Of a stretch of DNA of 11,854 bases, positions 5,945-11,854 are shown piece after piece (position 1 is the first letter of the stretch; the number at the start of each line of letters is the position of its first letter). Position numbers and translations under genes: made by a program. The stretch covers positions 20,158-32,011 of the forward strand of contig DPPH01000020.1 of NCBI GenBank assembly GCA_003539375.1, given 5' to 3'. Under the pieces are notes generated by a model. It saw nothing but the letters and a program-made list of their open reading frames with translations. It had not been told where the DNA came from and made no database searches. Source of the DNA: Clostridiales bacterium (lineage in GTDB: Bacteria > Bacillota > Clostridia > Tissierellales > Dethiosulfatibacteraceae).

Positions 5945-6031
5945 GTATTAACTATATATCCTCACCAAATAAAAACATACATAACAAACACATATAATTA
6001 GTAAAACAAATAATACTTGGAGGAAATAAAT

Positions 6032-8038
6032 ATGGAAAAAATCGTTATAATCGGTGGTGTAGCATCAGGTGCTACAGCAGCAGCAAAAGCAAGAAGACTT
6101 TCAACTGAGGCGGAAATCACAATACTAGAAGCAGGACCAGATATATCATTCGCTAACTGTGGATTACCTTACTATATAGGTGGGGACATTGAGAGTAGAT
6201 CAAAACTTATATTGCAAAGTCCTGAAAGTTTTAATGACCAGTATCAAACTACAGTTCATGTAAATACTTCAGCTACAAAGATTGATAGAGATAATAAGAT
6301 TGTGCATGCTGTTGATTCAAATACAGGTGAAGAGAGAAGCTATGAATATACAAAGCTGATATTAGCACAAGGTGGAAAACCAATCGCTCCACCTATACCA
6401 GGAGCAGATCAAGGTCACGTATTTCAACTTTGGACTCTTGGAGATATGGACAAAATAAATTCTTTTATTGAAGACAAAGAACCTAAAACAGCAGTAGTTG
6501 TTGGTGGAGGTTTTATTGGTCTAGAAATGGCAGAAGCACTTGTAAAAAGAGGAATGAAAGTTTCAGTAGTTGAAATGATGCCTCATGTTATGGCTATAAT
6601 GGAATCTGAAATAGCCGGATTTATCCAAGAAGAAATGATGGCTTATGGTGTAGATGTATTGACTAATAAAGCAGTTTCAGATATTGGAAGTAACAGTGTT
6701 ACTCTAAGAGATGGTAGTAAAATAGATGCTGACATGACTCTTCTTTCTATTGGTGTAAGACCTACACTTAAGCTTGCACAAGAGTCAGGCTTAGAAATTG
6801 GTGAAGCCGGTGGATTATTAGTAGATACTACATTGAAAACTAATGACGATAGCATATATGCAGCTGGCGATATGGTAGAGTTAGAGCACAGAGTACATGG
6901 GAAAAAAGTTCGAATTCCTCTTGCTGGACCAGCTAATAGACAAGGAAGAATAGCGGCATCAAATGCAATGGGTAAAAGACATGAATATAAAGGTTCAATT
7001 GGAACTTCAATAGTTAGAGTGTTTGAAGCTGTAGCTGGGACTACAGGACTATCTTTAAAAGCTGCAAGAGATGCAGGCTTTAATGCAGATGCTATTGTAG
7101 TCCATAAGGAAAACCATACATCTTACTATCCAGGGGCTGAAATGGTATCTATACTTTTAGTATATGATAGAGACACTGGAGTAGTGCTGGGTGGACAAAC
7201 AGCAGGTTATGACGGAGCTGATAGAAGATTAGACGTAATTGCAACTGCAGTTGCAGGAGAACTAACAGTTTCTGATCTTGCAGACATAGATTTTGCATAT
7301 TCTCCACCTCTTGGTAATGCAAATGATGGAATGAATATGGCGGCTTATGTTGCTGAAAATAGAATTTCAGGATTTTCTCCTTCGCTGACAGTTTCAGAGT
7401 TAGATAAGTATTTAGAGAATAAAGAAGCTATGTGGATTGACGTAAGAGATGTATTTTCATTTAAGAAATCTCATGTAGAAGGAGCAGTAAATATACCATT
7501 AGAAATTCTAAATTCTAAATTAAATTCTCTTCCTAGAGACAAACAAATATTAGTGTACGACCAAACTGGAAAGAAAGGACATCAAGCACTTAGAACCCTA
7601 GTTGGAGCTGGGTTTGAGAATGTCCTAAATGTAAGTGGTGGATTTTTAAGTCTTGCTGGTTATGTAAGAGCGGTAACTCCTAAGAGCTTTTTATTAGAAT
7701 TACCTGATCCACAACCTAAAAAAATTGGCGAGAAAATCGAAAGTGAAGATAATAATAACTCAAAAGAAGAAATAAAAAATGACACTAACGAACCATTGTA
7801 CGTAGATGTAAGAACACCTGGAGAGTTCCAGTATGGTGCTTATCCAGATGCTGTAAATATACCACTTGATGAGATAGAAGATAAAGTAGAAGAACTTGGT
7901 AGTAAAGATAGAGAAATAATTCTGTACTGTACATCCGGGGCTAGAAGCGCTTATGCTGTAAACATCCTAAGAGAATATGGGTTTACTAATCTTAAGAATG
8001 GTGGAAGTATTACAAGAATGATGGCTAGAGCCAGATAA
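6032..8038 (+). CDS. CoA-disulfide/persulfide reductase fused to two rhodanese domains
   Basis: A 668-residue FAD- and NAD(P)H-dependent flavoprotein of the CoADR-Rhd group, which reduces CoA disulfide or CoA persulfide and relays sulfane sulfur through rhodanese domains. The FAD-binding Rossmann motif G8-G-V-A-S-G is at the N-terminus, and the redox Cys is C43 in S-F-A-N-C43-G-L-P, the position used in this family. The NAD(P)H-binding motif is G158-G-G-F-I-G163, and the second FAD motif is Y-A-A-G-D-M. The dimerisation domain runs to about residue 445 and includes S-Y-Y-P-G. The first rhodanese domain (about 448-555) has D510-Q-T-G-K-K where C-x-x-G-x-R is expected, so it cannot form a persulfide. 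A charged Asn/Glu/Lys-rich linker (about 560-590) leads to a second rhodanese (about 590-668) with C633-T-S-G-A-R, which is intact. ATG 6032 has TTGGAGGA at 6017-6024; the in-frame TTG at 6017 lies inside that site and is not the start. The gene has its own promoter and terminator. Confidence 0.92.
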   Translation: MEKIVIIGGVASGATAAAKARRLSTEAEITILEAGPDISFANCGLPYYIGGDIESRSKLILQSPESFNDQYQTTVHVNTSATKIDRDNKIVHAVDSNTGEERSYEYTKLILAQGGKPIAPPIPGADQGHVFQLWTLGDMDKINSFIEDKEPKTAVVVGGGFIGLEMAEALVKRGMKVSVVEMMPHVMAIMESEIAGFIQEEMMAYGVDVLTNKAVSDIGSNSVTLRDGSKIDADMTLLSIGVRPTLKLAQESGLEIGEAGGLLVDTTLKTNDDSIYAAGDMVELEHRVHGKKVRIPLAGPANRQGRIAASNAMGKRHEYKGSIGTSIVRVFEAVAGTTGLSLKAARDAGFNADAIVVHKENHTSYYPGAEMVSILLVYDRDTGVVLGGQTAGYDGADRRLDVIATAVAGELTVSDLADIDFAYSPPLGNANDGMNMAAYVAENRISGFSPSLTVSELDKYLENKEAMWIDVRDVFSFKKSHVEGAVNIPLEILNSKLNSLPRDKQILVYDQTGKKGHQALRTLVGAGFENVLNVSGGFLSLAGYVRAVTPKSFLLELPDPQPKKIGEKIESEDNNNSKEEIKNDTNEPLYVDVRTPGEFQYGAYPDAVNIPLDEIEDKVEELGSKDREIILYCTSGARSAYAVNILREYGFTNLKNGGSITRMMARAR

Positions 8039-8055
8039 TTTATATATCAAATTTC

Positions 8056-8103
8056 AATGCTGAAATTACTTTTAATGTTGATTAAGTAATTTCAGCATTT
8101 TTT
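8056..8103 (+). terminator. Rho-independent terminator of the flavoprotein gene
   Basis: AATGCTGAAATTACTT (8056-8071) and AAGTAATTTCAGCATT (8084-8099) form a perfect 16-bp stem with a 12-base loop, followed by a run of T to 8103. Confidence 0.9.
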
Positions 8104-8133
8104 AATATCAATAATTGTTTATTTAAAAAAATT

Positions 8134-8162
8134 TTGAATTATAATATAATTTAGAATATAAT
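8134..8162 (+). promoter_or_regulatory. Promoter of the B3/B4-azlCD unit
   Basis: TTGAAT (8134-8139), a 17-base spacer and TATAAT (8157-8162) lie 34 bases before the first gene. An overlapping alternative is TTGTTT (8115-8120) with TATAAT (8140-8145) at 19-base spacing. No clear operator palindrome was seen. Confidence 0.65.
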
Positions 8163-8196
8163 AATTACTATTAAAATTTTTTGGAGGCATAGATAT

Positions 8197-8904
8197 ATGA
8201 AAAAATTTATTATAGAAGAAGATTTTTGGGAATTATTTCCAAAAGCAAAAATAGGGGTCGTAGTATTTAAAGGAATAGATAATACTGTAAAAAATGTGAA
8301 ACAGTATGAGGAGTTAATTCTAAAAAATCAGAAAGAAGCTCTTAAGTATCTATCAAATGATAATTTCAGCAGCAATGAAGTTATAAAGGTATGGAGGGAT
8401 GCCTTCAAAAAGTTCAAAACAAAGAAGGGTGCAAGGTCATCCATAGAAGCTTTAATGAAACGTGTAGATAAAGGAAATAGCATTGGTACTATAAATCCTC
8501 TTGTTGATATTTATAATTCCATTTCCCTTAAAAATGCACTTCCTTGCGGGGGAGAAGATATAGATACTTTTGCTGGAGATTTAAGATTAACAAAAGCTGA
8601 AGGAGAGGAAAATTTTATTACATTAGGCTCGGAAAAAAGTGCGCCTCCTTACGAAGGAGAAATAATTTATAAAGATGACAAAGGTGCTGTTTGCAGGTGT
8701 TGGAATTGGCGTGAAGCTGTAAGAACAATGCTAACAGAGGATACTAAAAATGCCTTTTTATGCATAGAGTCAGTAGATGAAAATCGAAGTGATGATTTAG
8801 ATAAGGCATTAAATGAACTTGCGGAGTTAGTTGAAAAGAACTTAGGTGGAACGTACAGTATTTCAATTTTAGACATAAAAAATAAAGGAATCTTGATAGA
8901 TTAG
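8197..8904 (+). CDS. B3/B4 tRNA-binding-domain protein (PheT editing-domain-like)
   Basis: A 235-residue soluble protein that is essentially one B3/B4 domain, the module that in the beta subunit of phenylalanyl-tRNA synthetase hydrolyses mischarged tRNA. Motifs of the free-standing group are P-C117-G-G-E-D, where the usual form is P-x-G-G-x-D, G-D-L-R-L around 127-131, G-E-I-I-Y-K-D-D near 153-160, C166-R-C-W-N-W-R172, and T-x-N-A-F-L-C-I near the end. No synthetase catalytic or anticodon-binding parts are present, so any activity would be editing or tRNA binding in trans; the exact substrate is unknown. GGAGG at 8183-8187 precedes ATG 8197. It is 27 bases from azlC and shares its promoter, which suggests a role linked to the amino acids that AzlCD exports. 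Confidence 0.82.
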   Translation: MKKFIIEEDFWELFPKAKIGVVVFKGIDNTVKNVKQYEELILKNQKEALKYLSNDNFSSNEVIKVWRDAFKKFKTKKGARSSIEALMKRVDKGNSIGTINPLVDIYNSISLKNALPCGGEDIDTFAGDLRLTKAEGEENFITLGSEKSAPPYEGEIIYKDDKGAVCRCWNWREAVRTMLTEDTKNAFLCIESVDENRSDDLDKALNELAELVEKNLGGTYSISILDIKNKGILID

Positions 8905-8931
8905 AATAAATGAAAGAGAAGGACAGTAATA

Positions 8932-9639
8932 ATGATTAATAAAGAAAGTTTGTTAAGAGGCGTAAAAGCTGTAACACCTTTAATGTTGGGAGTCATACCC
9001 TTTGGTTTAATAAGCGGTATTTCAGCTGCTAATACAGGATTATCTATAGGAATGACCATGTTAATGAGTATAGGAATATTTGCTGGTGCTGCTCAATTAG
9101 CATCCCTGCAGTTGATAAGTATCAATGCTAATATGATTGTAATAATCTATACTGCTTTAATAATTAACCTTAGGATGATGTTATACAGTTTATCTATAGC
9201 CCCTCATATACAAAAATTGAATACAAAATGGAAAGCATTACTAGCTTACAGTATGACAGACCAGAGCTATGCTATGTCCTCTGTGCATTTCATGAATAAC
9301 CCTGAAGAGGATACAAAAAGCTTCTTTTTCGGTGCTTCTATTAGCATATGGATTATATGGCAAATAAGTACTGTTGTAGGATATTTGATGGGTTCCATTA
9401 TTCCACCGGAATTAGGGTTAGATTTTGGTATTCCTCTTACTTTTATTGCTGTACTATTAAAAGGAGTAGCAGGGTGGCCTGGAGTTATAGCAATAATTAC
9501 AAGTGGAATAGTAGCTGTACTAGCTTCCCAACTTCCGATGAATATAGGGTTGGTATTGGCAGCGATTATAGGAATTACAGCTGGAGCACTTAGCGAAAGG
9601 ATACTATCAAAGAAAAGTGAGGTATCTGAAAATGAATAA
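8932..9639 (+). CDS. azlC: AzlC family branched-chain amino acid exporter, large subunit
   Basis: A 235-residue inner-membrane protein and the large subunit of the AzlCD permease, which exports branched-chain amino acids and analogues such as azaleucine. It is hydrophobic throughout, with about five or six membrane segments, and has the family signatures P23-F-G near the N-terminus, G52-A-A-Q55 and N79-L-R81 followed by M-L-Y-S. Length agrees with the family. Start ATG 8932 has GAGAAGGA about ten bases upstream. Its last eight bases overlap azlD, indicating translational coupling. Confidence 0.93.
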   Translation: MINKESLLRGVKAVTPLMLGVIPFGLISGISAANTGLSIGMTMLMSIGIFAGAAQLASLQLISINANMIVIIYTALIINLRMMLYSLSIAPHIQKLNTKWKALLAYSMTDQSYAMSSVHFMNNPEEDTKSFFFGASISIWIIWQISTVVGYLMGSIIPPELGLDFGIPLTFIAVLLKGVAGWPGVIAIITSGIVAVLASQLPMNIGLVLAAIIGITAGALSERILSKKSEVSENE

Positions 9640-9952
9640 TACTCAACTTATTTTAACTATAATAATTATAGGGATAGGAACATTTTTATTTAGATTTTCC
9701 TTTATATTTTTATATGGAAGATTTGAACTTCCTAATTGGATTAGAAAAGCTATGAGATATGTACCTCCTGCAGTATTATCAGCTTTAATATTTCCAGCAA
9801 TTGTAATCAAGAATGAAGTTATATGGATTTCTCCACAAAACCCTCGCTTAATTGCCGGTCTTATAGCAATATTAATAGCTTGGAAAACTAAAAATCTTTT
9901 ACTGACTATTGCAGCAGGGATGGGGATATTTTGGTTAATGCTGTTTATTTAA
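9632..9952 (+). CDS. azlD: AzlD family branched-chain amino acid exporter, small subunit
   Basis: A 106-residue membrane protein, the small partner of AzlC. It has three or four hydrophobic segments (about 5-25, 45-62, 72-86, 88-105) and the family features F-L-F-R-F near residue 20 and R-Y-V-P-P-A-V-L-S-A near 45, which is typical of AzlD. ATG 9632 is preferred to the GTG at 9617 because GAGG at 9619-9622 sits just ahead of it and other AzlD proteins begin with a short N-terminus before the first membrane segment. It overlaps azlC by eight bases. Confidence 0.92.
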   Translation: MNNTQLILTIIIIGIGTFLFRFSFIFLYGRFELPNWIRKAMRYVPPAVLSALIFPAIVIKNEVIWISPQNPRLIAGLIAILIAWKTKNLLLTIAAGMGIFWLMLFI

Positions 9953-9995
9953 TTAATAGTAATAATAAGAAGCAAACAAAGGAAAAGGTGATATT

Positions 9996-11648
9996 ATGAG
10001 AGAAAAAATTTACATAACAGGTCATAAAAATCCAGATTCAGATTCAATATGTTCTGCTATAGCATATGCAGAATATAAAAACAGTTTTGGAGAAGAAATT
10101 GCTATTCCTGTTAGACTTGGAGATATAAACAGGGAAACTAGATTTATTCTCGATTATTTTGATGTAAAAGAACCAGTATTTTTAGAGACATTACGTTTAA
10201 ATGTCTCTGATTTAGATTTTGATAAAATAGCTCCTATCACTGGAGACATATCACTGGGAATGGCTTTAGAATTAATGAAATCTAACAATCTCAATAGTAT
10301 TGCTGTAGTAGATGAAAATGAAAAGCTATCTGGAATAGTCACAGTATCAGACATACTTAGTTCTTATATGGATGTATGGGATAATAGAATAATTCATAAA
10401 TCCAATACACAAATTGATAATATAATTGATATACTTTCTGGAAATCCTGTATATATATCTAAATCTAAATTGGAGTTTAGAGGAAAACTTCTAGTTCTTT
10501 CTATGAAAACAGAAACAATGGGAAAATACATTGAATCAGATGATATAGTTATATGTGGAGATAGGGAAGATGCTCAAAGTTTTGCACTAGATAAGGAAAT
10601 ATCACTAATGATTGTTACCGGTGGTGGGGAAATATCTGAAAATATAATAAAAAAAGCAAAAGAAAGGGATGTATCTTTAATCACTACTCCTCATGAAACA
10701 TTTACTACTTCAAGATTAATAATACAATCGGTTCCAGTATCTTACGTAATGACAAGGAAAAATATAATAAATTTTGACCTTGACGACCTAGTAGAAGACG
10801 TAAAGGCAAAGATGAGTCAAACTAGGTACCGGTCATACCCTGTAGTAGACTTAAATAACAATGTAGTTGGTTTAATATCAAGGTATCACTTAATATCAAG
10901 CAAAAAGAAAAAAGTTATATTGGTAGATCACAACGAAAGAAGACAATCGATAGATGGACTTGAAGATGCCAAAATACTTGAAATAATAGACCATCACAGA
11001 GTAGCAGATGTATTTACAGGGACACCTATATATTTTAGAAATGAACCTGTAGGTAGTACAGCTACTATAGTAGCTTCAATGTTTTTTGAAAATGGTAGAA
11101 GACCATCTAAAAAGATAGCAGGAATACTTTCAGCAGCAATAATATCAGACACACTTCTTTTTAAATCGCCCACAGCTACAAAAACAGATAAAATAATACT
11201 GAAAAGACTGGAAAAAATAGCTGACATAGAGGTAGACAAGTTTGCAATGGAAATGTTTAAAGAAGGGACATCTCTTGTTGGTAAAACACCGGAAGAACTT
11301 TTAGAAGAGGATTTCAAAATATTTACTATCAATGAGGAAACAATAGGTATATCACAAGTTTACACCATGGATCCTGAAAGTTTAACAGAGATGAAAGATG
11401 ATTTATTAGAACTAATGGAGAAAAAAAGAAAAGAGGAAAGATACCTCAATTTTATACTAATGCTCACAGATATATTTAATGAATCTTCTGAAATGATAGT
11501 GGTTGGAGAATATAAAGATATAATAGGAAAAGCTCTTGGAGAATCAACTGGCAGTGGAAGTTTTCATGGACAAGGCATACTTTCAAGAAAAAAACAAGTA
11601 ATTCCATCAATTACAACAGCTATTGAACAAATAGAAGAATTTAAATAA
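9996..11648 (+). CDS. ppaC: Manganese-dependent family II inorganic pyrophosphatase with CBS-DRTGG-CBS insert
   Basis: A 550-residue cytoplasmic enzyme that hydrolyses pyrophosphate to phosphate. The DHH phosphoesterase core starts with G9-H10-K-N-P-D14-S-D16, continues after the insert with V-D311-H-N and D332-H333-H334, and ends with the DHHA2 domain, where S530-R-K-K-Q carries the substrate-binding Arg and Lys. These supply the expected metal ligands. The regulatory insert consists of a CBS motif (about 70-125), a DRTGG domain (about 135-245, with V-T-G-G-G) and a second CBS motif (about 250-305). In studied relatives such as the Clostridium perfringens enzyme this insert binds adenine nucleotides and diadenosine polyphosphates and tunes activity. 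AAGG/AGGTGA lies just upstream of ATG 9996. It is 43 bases after azlD with no terminator between, so it may be read through from the azl unit. Confidence 0.92.
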   Translation: MREKIYITGHKNPDSDSICSAIAYAEYKNSFGEEIAIPVRLGDINRETRFILDYFDVKEPVFLETLRLNVSDLDFDKIAPITGDISLGMALELMKSNNLNSIAVVDENEKLSGIVTVSDILSSYMDVWDNRIIHKSNTQIDNIIDILSGNPVYISKSKLEFRGKLLVLSMKTETMGKYIESDDIVICGDREDAQSFALDKEISLMIVTGGGEISENIIKKAKERDVSLITTPHETFTTSRLIIQSVPVSYVMTRKNIINFDLDDLVEDVKAKMSQTRYRSYPVVDLNNNVVGLISRYHLISSKKKKVILVDHNERRQSIDGLEDAKILEIIDHHRVADVFTGTPIYFRNEPVGSTATIVASMFFENGRRPSKKIAGILSAAIISDTLLFKSPTATKTDKIILKRLEKIADIEVDKFAMEMFKEGTSLVGKTPEELLEEDFKIFTINEETIGISQVYTMDPESLTEMKDDLLELMEKKRKEERYLNFILMLTDIFNESSEMIVVGEYKDIIGKALGESTGSGSFHGQGILSRKKQVIPSITTAIEQIEEFK

Positions 11649-11854
11649 CTGACAATAAATGAAATAATAGAACTTTTTAGAAAGTAGTATATGTAGATTA
11701 AAGAGCTGGAGAGGATAATAGTAAATTTATTAAGGAATTGATTAACTTTTTTAGTTTTTTAGATATTTGAAAATAAAGAAAAAATAGATTAAAATTGATA
11801 TTATAGGAAAAAATACCATGTAATTACTGTTTTACACCAAGATATAAGGAGGAA
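11649..11854 (+). other. Right-edge intergenic region with promoter and ribosome binding site for a gene outside the window
   Basis: No gene and no convincing terminator is seen after the pyrophosphatase; a weak ACTTT-TTAG-AAAGT hairpin lies near 11674. TTGAAA (11767-11772), 17 bases, TAAAAT (11790-11795) is a plausible promoter. The last bases, AAGGAGG at 11846-11852, are a strong Shine-Dalgarno, so a plus-strand gene should begin just beyond the end. Confidence 0.5.

Larger units (their letters stand above)
5647..6031. other. Gene-free intergenic region
   Basis: This 385-base gap contains no supportable gene. From the left: about 160 bases of AT-rich sequence with a short ATG frame at 5668 that has no ribosome binding site and stops after 18 codons; a terminator at 5807-5860; a promoter at 5898-5926; a palindromic operator at 5926-5944; then an A-rich 5' leader of roughly 100 bases up to the flavoprotein start, including a small inverted repeat TATAGT-ATTA-ACTATA at 5941-5956. 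Confidence 0.7.

Noticed and set aside
5941..5956. TATAGT-ATTA-ACTATA inverted repeat as a second operator
   Set aside because: It is short and AT-only and may arise by chance next to the main palindrome; noted only as part of the leader.
11819..11836. TGTAA/TTACA inverted repeat near the right edge
   Set aside because: Five-base arms in AT-rich DNA with no gene visible to regulate; insufficient support.

Overview
The window looks like chromosomal DNA from a low-GC Firmicute, most likely an anaerobic clostridium. It is AT-rich throughout, with strong AGGAGG-type ribosome binding sites, sigma-A-like promoters, U-tailed terminators and Firmicutes protein families (DUF3221 lipoprotein, DUF4256, AzlCD, CBS/DRTGG pyrophosphatase). 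An in-frame UGA at the catalytic position of a peroxiredoxin points to a selenocysteine-using lineage; this peroxiredoxin type (PrxU) is known from amino-acid-fermenting Clostridia. No tRNA, rRNA, CRISPR, IS element or phage gene was seen.

Layout. (1) 227-766: a selenocysteine peroxiredoxin read through a UGA at 365-367, with a candidate bacterial SECIS hairpin just after it and a terminator. (2) 832-1477: a 54-residue glycine-zipper protein with a UUG start, converging through a shared bidirectional terminator on a minus-strand DUF3221 lipoprotein. (3) 1698-2264: a DUF4256 protein. (4) 2348-3226: an AraC-type regulator fused to a GyrI-like effector domain, with a strong internal Shine-Dalgarno and in-frame ATG close to the domain boundary. 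(5) 3384-5860: a MarR-regulator, membrane-anchored DUF6544/DUF6920-like, DUF1835 operon, with a palindrome over the promoter -10 box. (6) 5898-8103: a monocistronic flavoprotein, CoA-disulfide/persulfide reductase fused to two rhodanese domains, behind a strong sigma-A promoter and a CsoR/CstR-like palindrome at the expected transcription start. (7) 8134-11648: a probable operon of a B3/B4 tRNA-editing-like protein, AzlC, AzlD and a CBS-DRTGG family II pyrophosphatase. The right edge holds a promoter-like sequence and a Shine-Dalgarno for a gene that starts outside the window.

How the genes fit together. Two units suit thiol, peroxide and reactive-sulfur chemistry in an anaerobe: the Sec peroxiredoxin and the CstR-type-controlled CoA persulfide reductase/rhodanese. 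The B3/B4-AzlCD unit could limit damage from non-cognate amino acids, by export and by clearing mischarged tRNA; that joint role is an inference from gene order. The observations most worth checking are the UGA recoding, the flavoprotein whose first rhodanese has Asp in place of the catalytic Cys while the second is intact, its palindromic operator, and the possible internal start in the AraC-family gene. All calls come from reading the sequence; no database search was run.
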